64,000 nt of DNA from Lysobacter_L cavernae (GCF_042648505.1 NZ_JBHRXK010000002.1:558001-622000), one strand, 5' to 3'. Counted from the first letter of the stretch, positions 19,642-29,187 are shown. Notes: generated by a model not told the origin, from the sequence alone. A program made the numbers and translations.

Positions 19642-21621
19642 ATGCACGGCCTCAACCCCCCCCAACGCGCCGCCGTCCTGCACACCGACGGCCCCCTGCT
19701 CGTGCTCGCCGGCGCCGGCAGCGGCAAGACGCGCGTCATCGTCGAGAAGATCGCGCACCTGATCGCCTCCGGCCGCATGCCGGCCAAGCGCATTGCCGCG
19801 ATCACCTTCACCAACAAGTCGGCGAAGGAGATGAAAGAGCGCGTCGCCAAGCGCATCAAGGGTGACGCGGCCGACGGCCTGACCGTGTGCACCTTCCACG
19901 CACTGGGCTTGCGCTTCCTGCAGATCGACCACGCCAAGGCCGGGCTGCGCCGCGGCTTCTCGGTGTTCGACAGCGACGACAGCAGCGCGCAGATCAAGGA
20001 CCTGTTGCCGCCGGGCAGCAAGAACGACGTCATCGACAACGCCCGCAACCTGATCTCGCGCGCCAAGAACGCCGGCCTGTCGCCCGACGAGGCCCTGGCC
20101 GCGGCGCAAAGCCCGCGCGAGATGGAAGCGGCGCTGCTGTACCAGCGCTACCAGGCGCGGCTGAGCACGTTCAACGCGGTCGATTTCGACGACCTGATCC
20201 GCCTGCCGGTGCAGTTGCTGGAGGCCGAGGAAGACCTGCGCCTGGCCTGGCGCGAGCGCATCGGCTACCTGCTGGTCGACGAGTGCCAGGACACCAACGA
20301 CGCCCAGTACCGCCTGCTCAAGGCGCTGGCCGGTGACAAGGGCTTGTTCACCTGCGTGGGCGACGACGACCAGTCGATCTACGCCTGGCGCGGCGCCAAC
20401 CCGGACAACCTGCTGCAGCTGGGCAAGGACTACCCGGCGCTGCAGATCGTCAAGCTCGAACAGAACTACCGCTGCTCCAACCGCGTGCTGCGCACCGCCA
20501 ATGCACTGATCGCGCACAACCCGCACGAGCATCCCAAGACGCTGTGGAGCGACCAGGCCGACGGCGAGCGCATCCGCGTCTGGGAGTGCCGCGACAACGC
20601 CCACGAGGCGGAGAAGGTCGCCGGCGAGATCCACTTCCTGGCCGCCGCCAAGCAGGCGCCGTGGAGCGATTTCTGCATCCTGTTCCGCGGCAACCACCAG
20701 AGCCGCGCGCTGGAAAAAGCGCTGCAGCTGCTGCGCGTGCCGTATCACCTGTCCGGCGGCACCGCATTTTTGGAGCGTGGCGAAGTCAAGGACGCGCTAG
20801 CGTGGTTGAGGTTAATCGCCAACCCCGACGACGACGCGGCGTTCCTGCGCGCGGTGCAATCGCCCAAGCGCGAGGTCGGCGCGACCACGCTGGCCAAGCT
20901 GGCCGAGATCGCCCAGCGCGCGCACATGCCGATGTCGCGTGCCGCCGAGCAGATCGGCGTGCTGAAACAACTGGCGCCGCGCGCATCCAACGCGCTCGAC
21001 GGTTTCGTCAACATCGTCCGCCATCTGCGCGGCGAAGCGTTCAAGATCAGCCCGGCGCAGCTGGTGCGTTCGCTGGCCGACAAGAGCGGCCTGCTCGCGG
21101 CGATCCGCGCGCAGTGCAAGGACGAGGCCAGCTACCAGCGCCGCAAGGAAAACCTGGAAGAGCTGTCGGACTGGTTCGACGGTGGCAAGGGCTCCGGCCC
21201 GGGCGAGCTGGCCGCGCAGCTGGCGCTGCTGTCGCATGCCGACAAGGGCGAGGCCGGCAACCAGGTGCGGCTGATGTCGCTGCACGCGGCCAAGGGCCTG
21301 GAATTCCGCTACGTGTTCATCGTCGGCATGGAGGACGGCACGCTGCCGCACGAGATGGCGCTGGAGGAGGGCTCGCTGGAAGAAGAGCGGCGCCTGCTCT
21401 ACGTCGGCATCACCCGCGCCAAGGAGCAGTTGTGGCTGTCGCACTCGAAGGAGACGCAGCGCTGGGGCGACAAGATCCGCCTCAAGCCGAGCCGCTTCTT
21501 CGAGGAACTGCCGGCCGTCGAGGTCCAGCGCGACGGCGCCGACCCGGTCGCCGATGCGGCGCGCAAGCAGGAGCGCGCCAGCGCCGGATTTGCCGCGATC
21601 AAGGCGTTGCTGGAAGGTTAG
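19642..21621 (+). CDS. rep: ATP-dependent DNA helicase Rep
   Basis: 659 aa, close to E. coli Rep (673). Superfamily 1A 3'-5' helicase that helps replication forks pass bound proteins. Visible motifs: MHGLNPPQRAAV (Q motif), Walker A GAGSGKT (24-30), TFTNKSAKEMKERV (Ia), VDECQDTN (II), DDDQSIYAWRGA (III), QNYRCSNRVL (IV), LMSLHAAKGLEF (V) and VGITRAKEQLWL (VI). The start at 19642 fits the family N-terminus; the open frame upstream overlaps the divergent gene. Confidence 0.95.
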   Translation: MHGLNPPQRAAVLHTDGPLLVLAGAGSGKTRVIVEKIAHLIASGRMPAKRIAAITFTNKSAKEMKERVAKRIKGDAADGLTVCTFHALGLRFLQIDHAKAGLRRGFSVFDSDDSSAQIKDLLPPGSKNDVIDNARNLISRAKNAGLSPDEALAAAQSPREMEAALLYQRYQARLSTFNAVDFDDLIRLPVQLLEAEEDLRLAWRERIGYLLVDECQDTNDAQYRLLKALAGDKGLFTCVGDDDQSIYAWRGANPDNLLQLGKDYPALQIVKLEQNYRCSNRVLRTANALIAHNPHEHPKTLWSDQADGERIRVWECRDNAHEAEKVAGEIHFLAAAKQAPWSDFCILFRGNHQSRALEKALQLLRVPYHLSGGTAFLERGEVKDALAWLRLIANPDDDAAFLRAVQSPKREVGATTLAKLAEIAQRAHMPMSRAAEQIGVLKQLAPRASNALDGFVNIVRHLRGEAFKISPAQLVRSLADKSGLLAAIRAQCKDEASYQRRKENLEELSDWFDGGKGSGPGELAAQLALLSHADKGEAGNQVRLMSLHAAKGLEFRYVFIVGMEDGTLPHEMALEEGSLEEERRLLYVGITRAKEQLWLSHSKETQRWGDKIRLKPSRFFEELPAVEVQRDGADPVADAARKQERASAGFAAIKALLEG

Positions 21622-21734
21622 CCCTCCCGTCACTTCACCGCCCACAGCCTCGTTTGCCGATCGCGCTGTACGTGGCGGCGCCGTGACCCGCCTCGCGCTA
21701 GGCTGGCCGCCCCCTGTTGCCACCGCGCCACGCC

Positions 21735-22226
21735 ATGGCCATCGACATCCGCAGCGCCGACGCCGCCGATCACGCCGCGATCCTGGCCCTCAACCTCGAA
21801 TCCGAGCAGCTGCTCAGCCCACTGAGCGCTGCGCGCCTGGCCCGGCTCGACGCGCAGGCGGCCTACCACCGCGTGCTCTGCGACGACGGCGCGGTGGTCG
21901 CGTTCCTGCTCGCGTTCGCGCAGGGCGCCGATTACGACAGCCCCAACTACCGTTGGTTCGCGCAGCGCTACGAGCGCTTCCTCTACATCGATCGCGTGGT
22001 CGTGGCCGCCTCGCACCAGGGTCGGCGGTTGGGTAGCCGGTTGTACGAAGACCTGTTCGCGTTCGCGCGCGGGAGCGGCATCGCCACCGTGACCTGCGAG
22101 TTCTACGTGGTTCCGCTCAACGAGGCCTCGCGCCGCTTCCATGCCGGCTTCGGCTTCCGCGAGGTGGGCACGCAATGGGTGGCCGAAGGCCGCAAGCAGG
22201 TGTCACTGCAAACCGCCACGGCCTGA
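21735..22226 (+). CDS. GNAT-family N-acetyltransferase
   Basis: 163 aa. Acetyl-CoA-binding signature VVVAASHQGRRLGSRLYEDL (about residues 88-107) followed by NEASRRFHAGFGFREVG, both diagnostic of GNAT acetyltransferases. The acceptor substrate is unknown. ATG at 21735 chosen over a TTG at 21717. Follows rep by 113 bp on the same strand. Confidence 0.85.
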   Translation: MAIDIRSADAADHAAILALNLESEQLLSPLSAARLARLDAQAAYHRVLCDDGAVVAFLLAFAQGADYDSPNYRWFAQRYERFLYIDRVVVAASHQGRRLGSRLYEDLFAFARGSGIATVTCEFYVVPLNEASRRFHAGFGFREVGTQWVAEGRKQVSLQTATA

Positions 22227-22304
22227 TCACCGCGACGGCCCGCGCGGCGGGCGCGGCCGCCGGCCTCGGCTACACTCGCGGCCCCCTCCAGATCCGGGAC
22301 CGCG

Positions 22305-23219
22305 ATGCGCACCAGCGTCCTCACCCTGTCCATCCTGAGCGGCGCGCTCGCGCTCGCCGCCTGCCAGCGCAGCGACGCGCCGGCCGCCCAGCCCGCCGCA
22401 CCGGTCGCGGCCGCGATGCCGGCCAGCGCCGCCACGGCCACCGTCGCCGCCGACGACAACCTCAACGCGGTGCTGTGGATGCAGGCATCGGCCGAGTACC
22501 AGGCCGCGACCATCACCGTCTACCGCGCCGCCGCCGACGGACTCGACGCCGCGCTGAAGCAGAAGCACTGGGATGCGCTGGTGCCGGACGAGCGCGGCAA
22601 CGCCGCCACCGGCCTGAAGCCTGCGGTGATCATGGACGTCGACGAGACCGTGCTCGACAACTCGCCGTACCAGGCGCGCCTGGTCCGCAACGGCAGGGCG
22701 TACGACGAGCTCAGCTGGGACCAGTGGGTCGCCGAGAAGAAGGCCAGGCCGGTGCCGGGCGTGGTCGAGTTCGCCAAGGCCGCCGCGGCCAAGGGCGTGA
22801 CCATCGTGTACCTGTCCAACCGCGCCGTGCACCTCAAGGACGCCACCCTGGCCAACCTGAGGGCGGTCGGCATGCCGGTCGCCGACGACAGCGTGTTCCT
22901 CGGCCTGGGCACCGTGCTTGACGGCTGCGAGCAGCACGGCAGCGAGAAGAACTGCCGACGCCGCCTGGCCGGGCAGCAGTACCGGGTGCTGATGCAGTTT
23001 GGCGACCAGCTCGGCGATTTCGTCCAGATCACCGCCAACACCCGCGACGGCCGCGCGCAACTGCTCGACGAGTACGCCGACTGGTTCGGCGAGCGCTGGT
23101 GGATGCTGCCCAATCCGAGCTACGGCTCGTGGGAGCCGGCGCTGTTCAACAACGACTGGTCGCAATCGCGCGCGGCGCGGCGCGAGACCAAGCGCCAGGC
23201 GCTGGACGTGGCGCCCTGA
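22305..23219 (+). CDS. lipoprotein acid phosphatase, e(P4)/HAD class C type
   Basis: 304 aa. Signal peptide with lipobox LAAC (Cys20), so predicted lipid-anchored in the outer membrane. The HAD phosphatase motif VIMDVDETVLDN (about residues 106-117) gives the nucleophilic Asp and the DxD pair; later motifs YLSNR and GDQLGDF complete the active site. These match the 5'-nucleotidase lipoprotein e(P4) family, which removes phosphate from nucleotides (including NMN) in the periplasm. A candidate small RNA lies downstream. Confidence 0.93.
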   Translation: MRTSVLTLSILSGALALAACQRSDAPAAQPAAPVAAAMPASAATATVAADDNLNAVLWMQASAEYQAATITVYRAAADGLDAALKQKHWDALVPDERGNAATGLKPAVIMDVDETVLDNSPYQARLVRNGRAYDELSWDQWVAEKKARPVPGVVEFAKAAAAKGVTIVYLSNRAVHLKDATLANLRAVGMPVADDSVFLGLGTVLDGCEQHGSEKNCRRRLAGQQYRVLMQFGDQLGDFVQITANTRDGRAQLLDEYADWFGERWWMLPNPSYGSWEPALFNNDWSQSRAARRETKRQALDVAP

Positions 23220-23258
23220 GCGACGGCAACACCAGCTGGTGCGTCGCACAAGTATTAC

Positions 23259-23288
23259 TTACTTATAAATCAATTGTTTACATAATAT
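23259..23288 (+). promoter_or_regulatory. AT-rich promoter of candidate small RNA
   Basis: In an unusually AT-rich island (about 23250-23315) there is TTACTT (23259-23264) and TAATAT (23283-23288), 18 bp apart, a fair sigma-70 layout pointing rightward. No coding start follows before the terminator at 23397. Confidence 0.45.
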
Positions 23289-23294
23289 ATCTTG

Positions 23295-23418
23295 AGGTGT
23301 TGCATTAGGTTTTGAGGGCGGTTAGTCTGCTCCCATCCGGCGCGAGCCGGAGCCATGCCACAACTCGAAGTCCCTCCGGCTGCGGCCGGATTTAAAGGAG
23401 GCCCCGCGCCTCCTTTTT
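23295..23418 (+). ncRNA. candidate small RNA of about 120 nt
   Basis: Between the promoter-like site and an intrinsic terminator are three consecutive hairpins: CCGGC-GCGA-GCCGG (23337-23350), TCCGGC-TGCG-GCCGGA (23375-23390) and the terminator. No open frame of note is present. It could be an independent small RNA or the 3' end of the phosphatase message. The following 200 bp up to 23620 are GC-rich, with no feature I can support besides a GGGGGG run at 23538 and the ribosome site of the next gene. Confidence 0.45.
23397..23418 (+). terminator. intrinsic terminator
   Basis: GGAGGC (23397-23402), loop CCCGC, GCCTCC (23408-23413), then TTTTT and CTTT. Classic form for rightward transcription. 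Confidence 0.8.
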
Positions 23419-23620
23419 CTTTGCGCGCAGCCGCGGGATTGCCCCGCCATCGTGCTGGCGAGCTGACCCGGTTCCGCCCTGTCGCGCAGGCCACCCGTCA
23501 CCCGACGTGACGCGACCACTGCAGTTTCTTCACGCACGGGGGGTTATGCCCTCAAGCCCGACGCCCGCCTGCCAATAAGGCGCATGGGCGTATCAGGCGG
23601 AGTGGAGCGCAAGGACTGCC

Positions 23621-23944
23621 ATGGGTCGACTCGGCGCAACAGCAGGCATCCTGCTCTGGGCACTGGCGGTATCGCCGGCGGCGCAGGCCAATGACGGCCG
23701 GATCTCCTTCCACGGCAGCGTGGTCGTGCCGACCTGCGGCCCCGCACTCGGCGTGCCGGCGGCCAGGGCCCTGCCGCACAGCACCCAGGCACGTTGCCCG
23801 GATACATCGGCCAGCACCCACTATTCCCTGAGGGTCGAACCGGCCGCCAGCGCATTGCCGGGTTCGCAGCTGATCAGCTACCACGACAACTACCTGCGCG
23901 CCGCTGGCACGTCGGCGTGGCTGGCCACGCAGGTGTACGACTGA
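23621..23944 (+). CDS. small secreted fimbrin-like protein
   Basis: 107 aa with a signal peptide (ILLWALAVSPAAQA, cleavage before NDG). The mature start DGRISFHGSVVVPTC mimics the first strand of chaperone-usher subunits (compare IDGTITVNGQVTTATC in the major subunit of the adjacent operon), with cysteines at PTC and ARC. It is much shorter than a pilin (about 85 mature residues) and lacks the usual C-terminal aromatic end. ATG preceded by AAGGA. Convergent with the fimbrial operon. Possibly a diverged or truncated subunit. Confidence 0.6.
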   Translation: MGRLGATAGILLWALAVSPAAQANDGRISFHGSVVVPTCGPALGVPAARALPHSTQARCPDTSASTHYSLRVEPAASALPGSQLISYHDNYLRAAGTSAWLATQVYD

Positions 23945-23957
23945 ACCGCAGCGCCGG

Positions 23958-25025
23958 CTAGTTGTACGTCATCGTGTAGGTCACCGTGGCCGACACCCTG
24001 CCCGCACCCGGAGCGCCGAGCCGGTAGTACTGCACGTAGAAGGGGATCTGCCACGCTCCCGAAGGGCTGATGCCCACGGGTCGCGCACTGTCGAACGGCA
24101 CGGGGTTGAATGCACTGTCGAGAATCTGCACGCCGACGTTGTTGGCGTTGCCACTGCCGAGAGCCTGACGGACGACGCCGGTCAGGCTCGCGTGTTGCCG
24201 GTTGCTGTCCAGAGTGACCCTGGTGTTGACGCCGGCTTCGCAGGTCAGGTTGAGGTTGAAGCCGGTGCGCCCGGCCGTGGTTCCGTTGGGCGCCGGCAAC
24301 GACCGCACGCTGATGGTGGGCAGGGTCACGGTGAAATCCTTCGTGCCGGCGTTCACGCCGCAGGTCGGCGTCCGCACGATCGCGGCGCTTACCTGCAGTG
24401 GTGTCGCCATCGGCCCACTGCTGGGCGTCACCCCGTACTCGTACCAGTAGAACTGCATCAGCCGGATGGTGTTGAGCGTGCCCGGGGCGATCGTCCCGGT
24501 CTTGATGAGCTGCGCGGTGAAGTTCTCGGTGATGCTGCCGCTGCCACCGTTGCTGGTGATCGGCCCGATCTCGAAACCGCGCGTCGCACCGGGACCGCAG
24601 CGCAAACAGGCGTTGGAGGACGGTTGGAACGGGCTGCCGGTCAGCTTGAGCGCGACGCCGGCGACGCTGGTGGCAAACACGATCCCGCCGGAGCCGGTGT
24701 CGGAAGAGTGTCGCGTGGCCAGGTCGCCGGCCTGGAGGTAGAGCCCCTGGTTGCCAGTCAACGCGGGAATGCCGGTGCAATTGAAGGTCATGCTGACCGG
24801 CACTTCCGCGATCACCGAACCGGTCGCCTGGCTCGACGAAACGACAACGGTGCCAAAACTGATGACACCGCCCGAGGTGCTGCAGTTCGACGTCGCCGCC
24901 TGCGCGCTCCACGGCAACGCCGCCAGGCCGGCGACGATCGCCAGCAAGGCCAGCAACCGCATCAGCGACCGCACCCGCGCTACGGTGCGCGGGGCAAGGT
25001 CGAGGGGAAGGTCAGGCAGGTTCAT
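23958..25025 (-). CDS. fimbrial tip adhesin-like subunit
   Basis: 355 aa. A signal peptide starts near Met22 (LLALLAIVAGLAALPWSAQA); the first 21 residues may be an artefact of a late start at about 24962. Two Ig-like pilin halves are visible: NCSTSGGVISFGTVVVSS at the start and CGVNAGTKDFTVTLPTISV from about residue 205, ending VTYTMTYN, which is the C-terminal beta-strand pattern that pairs with chaperone or usher. Two-domain subunits encoded last in such operons are normally the tip adhesin. Its receptor is unknown. Confidence 0.8.
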   Translation of the reverse strand: MNLPDLPLDLAPRTVARVRSLMRLLALLAIVAGLAALPWSAQAATSNCSTSGGVISFGTVVVSSSQATGSVIAEVPVSMTFNCTGIPALTGNQGLYLQAGDLATRHSSDTGSGGIVFATSVAGVALKLTGSPFQPSSNACLRCGPGATRGFEIGPITSNGGSGSITENFTAQLIKTGTIAPGTLNTIRLMQFYWYEYGVTPSSGPMATPLQVSAAIVRTPTCGVNAGTKDFTVTLPTISVRSLPAPNGTTAGRTGFNLNLTCEAGVNTRVTLDSNRQHASLTGVVRQALGSGNANNVGVQILDSAFNPVPFDSARPVGISPSGAWQIPFYVQYYRLGAPGAGRVSATVTYTMTYN

Positions 25026-25063
25026 GGCAACGGGTCATCGATCGGCATCGTGAGCGGTGGCGG

Positions 25064-27769
25064 TCACTGCGCGGCCACGGCGGAAGGGGCGTCCGGCGTG
25101 CAGCGCACGTCCAGCGTCGGGTAGTCGGACGTCGCCGCAGCGGCCTGCGGCGACGACGGCATGCGGTAGGAGACGCGGCACTGACGGGCTTCGCCCTCTT
25201 CCTGCCAGCTCAGGGTCATCGTGCCCTGCGCGTCCGCGCCGCGCACCAGCAGGCGACCGCCCTGGCCGACGATGCCGAGCACGCGGCCCTGCGCGTCGCG
25301 GCCTTCGGCGCCGAACGGCACGGCGCGGCCGTCGCCCGTTCGCGCGCGCACCAGCGCGGTGCGACCGTACTCGGTCTCGAACCTGAGCATCGCCACCGAG
25401 CCGGCGTACGGCGCCACGCGCGCGCTGGTGGCGGCCAGCTGCACGTCCAGCGACACCCCCTTCGGGTCCAGCTCCACGCTATTGATGTGGTACGGCGTCA
25501 GGTACGGGACCAGTGCGTAACCGAAGCGGTTGATGCGCACGCCCGGCGCGCTGATGACGCGCGCGCCCGTGGCGTGCGGCGCCTGCACGATCGCCAGCGT
25601 GTCGCCGGCCGGCTGGCCGAAGGTGACGCCGCCCGGATGCGCCACCACCGCGCCGGCCATGCCGAAGGAGGCCTGCGAATAGCCATCGCCCTGGCCGTAG
25701 CTGGCGTTGAGGACGGTGTAGCTGCCGCGGTAACCGGTATTGACGCTGCCGGAGGTGCCGGCGTCATCGCCGTGGGCGGCGCTGGCGCCGTAGGTGAACT
25801 GGCCATCGACACCCGCCTGGCCGGACAAGGTCACCTGCCCCTGGGTCTGGCCGCTGTCGTCGCGCGTGGCACTGGCGGTGAGGCTGGGCGCCCTTGGACT
25901 GGTGCCCAGTGGCAGGCTGAAGCTCAGGTAGAACTGGTTGCTGTAGCGCCCGTCGACATCGCGCACGCGGTTGGCCGACACGGCGTAGCTGAGCGAACGC
26001 AAGCTGTTGCTGTAGCCCAGCTGGAACTGCACGTCGGTGCCGCTGCGGTTCCAGTAGTCGCGCGCCGACGCGGTGGCGTACACGCTGCCGCCGGCCTCGC
26101 CCAGGGTCTGGCTGAGGTTGATGTCGAAGCGGTTGCGTTGACGCTCCAGGCCGTACGGGTTGGCCAGCAGGTCGGCATTGCGTCGGCCCTGCAGCGCCTC
26201 GCGCTGCGCCGGGGTAAGCACGCCGGGCAGGTTCTGCGACGCGTCGAGCGCATTGAGATCGCCGTTGACCAGCGCGCCGTTGGCGTAGTCGCGCGCCAGC
26301 AGCGCATCGCGCAGGCTGTAGTAGCCGCTGGTCGAGTAGCGATAGGACGCCAGACTGAAGGAGGTGCCGGTGGTCGGCAGGATCTTGCTGTAGGTCGCGC
26401 GCAGGCTTTGTCCGGTCGTGCTGTCCGCGCCCGGCAGTTGCGTGCGGGCGGCCGTCAGGTCCAGCGCCATCGCCCCCAGGCGGGTGTTGAGCGACAGGCC
26501 GCCCAGCGCGGCGGAGTAGCCGTCGCTGCCGAGCAGGCCGCCGTACGCGGTGACGGTGTTGGTGAGGCCGCGCTGCACGGTGGCCTGCAGCAGTTCCGGT
26601 TCGTCCTGCAGGCCCTGGTCGTGCACTCGGCCGACGGCGACAGCGACGCGGTAGAGGCCGGGACGCAGCTGCTGTGGCACCGAGGCGTAGGGCACGGCGA
26701 ACTCGCGCACACGGCCGTCGGCCTCAGTCACGCTCACGTTCAAATCGCCGCCGTAGCCGGTGGCGTAGAGGTCGTCGATGACGAACGGGCCCGGTGTCAC
26801 CGTGGTCTCGTAGAGCAGCGCGCCGTTCTGGCGGATGGTGACGCGCGCATTGGTCTCGGCCACGCCACGCACCGTCGGCGCGTAGCCGCGCAGCGAGTCG
26901 GGCAGCATGCGGTCGTCGGTGGCCAGCTGCACGCCGCGCACGCCGACGCTGTCGAACAGCTCGCCGCTGGTGTAGCTGTCGCCCAGGGTGATCTGCGCGC
27001 GCCAGGACGGAATATCGCGACGTGCATAGGTGGCAATGGACTGCCAGTGACGGTCCGAGCCGTTGCCTGCCGCCGCCGATTGCCAGCTCAGGCTGCCGTC
27101 GTGGCGGAAGCGCCAGGCACCGACATTGAGGCCGACGTTGACGCCTAGATAGCCGGACGTCTGGCTCTGGCCACCGCTTTGCGTGCGATAGCTGTTGAGG
27201 TTGTAGTTGAGCAGGGCGGCGGTCGCGCCCGTATCCCACTGTTCCGGGCCGACGTAGCCGCGCGCGCGGTAGCCCAACCAGGCCTGCGGCACGGTCACGT
27301 CCAGGCGCAGTTCGGCCTGGTCGTAGGTCACCGTGGCATCGGGGATCAGGTCGGCCAGCGCGATGCAGCCGTCCGAATCCGCCAGGGCGGCGCGGGCGGC
27401 ATCGGACAGCTTGTCCTGGGGCAGGCCCAGCTGGTCCAGCAGGGCCGGCGTGAAGCAGGGCACGGCCGCGGTGCCTGGCGTGGGGGCGGCGAAACGCACG
27501 TCGGCCACGCCCGACCACTGCTGGGCCAGGTACAGGTCCAGACGATAGACGCCCGGCACCACCGCATTGCCGCGCTCGAAGCGCGACAGGTCGACCGCCT
27601 GCTCGCTGCCGCCCGCGAGCAGGCTGACATCGAACTGCGCATCGGCCGGCGCGGCCGGGTCGGCATGGGCATGGGCGCAGGCCAGCAACGCAAACGCGAT
27701 CGCCGCACCGAGCGCGGCGCGGCCCGGTACGTTCAAGACAGCCGGCGAAAGAGAGCCGGCGCGTCGCAT
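25064..27769 (-). CDS. fimbrial outer-membrane usher
   Basis: 901 aa, FimD/PapC family. A signal peptide is followed by the N-terminal chaperone-binding domain (FDVSLLAGGSEQAVDLSRFERG), a long beta-barrel with the plug region, and C-terminal domains containing GVRINRFGYALVPYLTPY and a terminal Cys pair (RQCRVSY, VRCTPD). It forms the pore through which subunits are assembled. The ATG at 27769 overlaps the chaperone stop by one base (TGATG), showing tight operon coupling. Confidence 0.94.
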   Translation of the reverse strand: MRRAGSLSPAVLNVPGRAALGAAIAFALLACAHAHADPAAPADAQFDVSLLAGGSEQAVDLSRFERGNAVVPGVYRLDLYLAQQWSGVADVRFAAPTPGTAAVPCFTPALLDQLGLPQDKLSDAARAALADSDGCIALADLIPDATVTYDQAELRLDVTVPQAWLGYRARGYVGPEQWDTGATAALLNYNLNSYRTQSGGQSQTSGYLGVNVGLNVGAWRFRHDGSLSWQSAAAGNGSDRHWQSIATYARRDIPSWRAQITLGDSYTSGELFDSVGVRGVQLATDDRMLPDSLRGYAPTVRGVAETNARVTIRQNGALLYETTVTPGPFVIDDLYATGYGGDLNVSVTEADGRVREFAVPYASVPQQLRPGLYRVAVAVGRVHDQGLQDEPELLQATVQRGLTNTVTAYGGLLGSDGYSAALGGLSLNTRLGAMALDLTAARTQLPGADSTTGQSLRATYSKILPTTGTSFSLASYRYSTSGYYSLRDALLARDYANGALVNGDLNALDASQNLPGVLTPAQREALQGRRNADLLANPYGLERQRNRFDINLSQTLGEAGGSVYATASARDYWNRSGTDVQFQLGYSNSLRSLSYAVSANRVRDVDGRYSNQFYLSFSLPLGTSPRAPSLTASATRDDSGQTQGQVTLSGQAGVDGQFTYGASAAHGDDAGTSGSVNTGYRGSYTVLNASYGQGDGYSQASFGMAGAVVAHPGGVTFGQPAGDTLAIVQAPHATGARVISAPGVRINRFGYALVPYLTPYHINSVELDPKGVSLDVQLAATSARVAPYAGSVAMLRFETEYGRTALVRARTGDGRAVPFGAEGRDAQGRVLGIVGQGGRLLVRGADAQGTMTLSWQEEGEARQCRVSYRMPSSPQAAAATSDYPTLDVRCTPDAPSAVAAQ

Positions 27770-28500
27770 CAAGGGGTCACGGTCGCGCTGAACGGCGACG
27801 ACGCGCCGTAGTCGTTGATCGCATTGAAGCGGACGGCGGCGCCGGCGGCCGCCGGCTTGCCCAGCTGCGGCACGCGCAGGCGCAGTTCGGCGAAGGGCGC
27901 GACCATGCCGGTCTCGACCTCGTACGCCTTGCCGGCATCGGTCACCGCCAAGGTGCTCAGCGTGATGTGGTACGGCGTCGGGTTGCGCACGACCAGCTCA
28001 CCGGCCGCGGCGCGGAAGGTCAACTGCGCAGGCGCCTTGAACGGATCGCCCGCCAGGCCCGGCGGGCGGAAGAACAGCTTGAGCCGCGAGCGCAACGCCA
28101 GCTGCAGGTAATTCTGGTTGGCCGCGCCCTGCTCCGCCGGTTTCGACGGGATTTCCAGCACGTTGAGCCAGAACAACGACTCGCGGTCGGCTGGCAGCGG
28201 CTCACGGGTGTAGAGGATGCGCAGGCTCTGGTCGCGCTGCGGCTCCATTCGGAACATCGGCGGCGTGACCAGGAACGGGGTGTCGACGGTGTCCGGCGTC
28301 GCCTTCGGGTCGCCGCGGTCGATCCACGCCTGCACCAGCGCCGGACGCTCGTTGTCATTGGTCAGGCGCACGGTGACCTCACCGTCCTTGGCCGGCAGCA
28401 CCACGCGGGTGCCACCGATCACGACGTTGGCATGGGCCGGGGGAGCGCACACGCACGCGCCGAGCAGCGCCGCAGCGAGGGCGCGGGTCCAGAGGTTCAT
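27769..28500 (-). CDS. periplasmic pilus chaperone (PapD/FimC family)
   Basis: 243 aa. Signal peptide (LAAALLGACVCAPPAHA) followed by two Ig-like domains. The chaperone signature is seen in GTRVVLPAKDGEVTVRLTN, LFWLNVLEIPSKP and KLFFRPPGL, including the conserved Arg near the start of the mature protein and the later Lys that anchor subunit C-termini. It donates a strand to pilin subunits until they reach the usher. ATG at 28500; the ribosome site is weak. Lies 75 bp after the major subunit gene. Confidence 0.94.
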   Translation of the reverse strand: MNLWTRALAAALLGACVCAPPAHANVVIGGTRVVLPAKDGEVTVRLTNDNERPALVQAWIDRGDPKATPDTVDTPFLVTPPMFRMEPQRDQSLRILYTREPLPADRESLFWLNVLEIPSKPAEQGAANQNYLQLALRSRLKLFFRPPGLAGDPFKAPAQLTFRAAAGELVVRNPTPYHITLSTLAVTDAGKAYEVETGMVAPFAELRLRVPQLGKPAAAGAAVRFNAINDYGASSPFSATVTP

Positions 28501-28574
28501 CGGGAGTACCTGAGGGGGATCGAACGGAGTGGGTTGCGGGCGCAGCGATGCTGCTGCGCCCGCAGGCGCAGCAC

Positions 28575-29105
28575 TTACTGGTACTGCATCGTGAACTGGA
28601 CGCTGGTGCTCACCGTGCCGGCCGTGGCCTGGCCGAGGGCGTAGTACTGGGCGTAGTAGTTCAGGTTGGCGGCGCCGCTGGTGATGGTGGCTTCGCTGGA
28701 CTCCTGCGCACCGGAAGCCAGGTGGAGCTTGATCGGGCTCATGTCGCCGTTGAGCAGACGGACCTGCACGTTGCCGGCGCCGCCAGCGGCGGTGTTCTTC
28801 AGGAAGCCCGTGCCGGTGTCGATGTTCGGGCCGTGCTCGAAGTAGGTGATGGCCCTGGTCAGGCTGGTGCCGCACTCGGTCAGCGCGATGGTGAACAGCT
28901 TGTTGCCGGCGGTGGCGCCGAGGGTGTTCAGCGCGGTGGTCGACACCGTCGGCAGCGTCACGGCAATCGCGGCCGGGCTGGCGGCGCCGCCGATCTTGCA
29001 GGTGGCGGTGGTCACCTGGCCGTTGACGGTGATGGTGCCGTCGATCGCCATGGCCGGCATCGGGGCCAGCGCGGCGATGGCCGCAACGAGGAGGAGCTTC
29101 TTCAT
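28575..29105 (-). CDS. major fimbrial subunit
   Basis: 176 aa. Signal peptide MKKLLLVAAIAALAPMPAMA, mature start IDGTITVNGQVTTATC, and the conserved C-terminal strand SVQFTMQYQ with a penultimate-type Tyr. This is the Ig-fold pilin of chaperone-usher fimbriae, similar in style to Stenotrophomonas Smf-1. First gene of the four-gene operon, with a long upstream regulatory region carrying a sigma-54-like promoter and a Clp-like site. Confidence 0.92.
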   Translation of the reverse strand: MKKLLLVAAIAALAPMPAMAIDGTITVNGQVTTATCKIGGAASPAAIAVTLPTVSTTALNTLGATAGNKLFTIALTECGTSLTRAITYFEHGPNIDTGTGFLKNTAAGGAGNVQVRLLNGDMSPIKLHLASGAQESSEATITSGAANLNYYAQYYALGQATAGTVSTSVQFTMQYQ

Positions 29106-29187
29106 ACGAATACCTTTGATGTGGTGGTCGATCGACCGGTGGCAGGACGCGTTGCTGCCGGCGGAATGCCGGGTCGATGGCCAAGAA

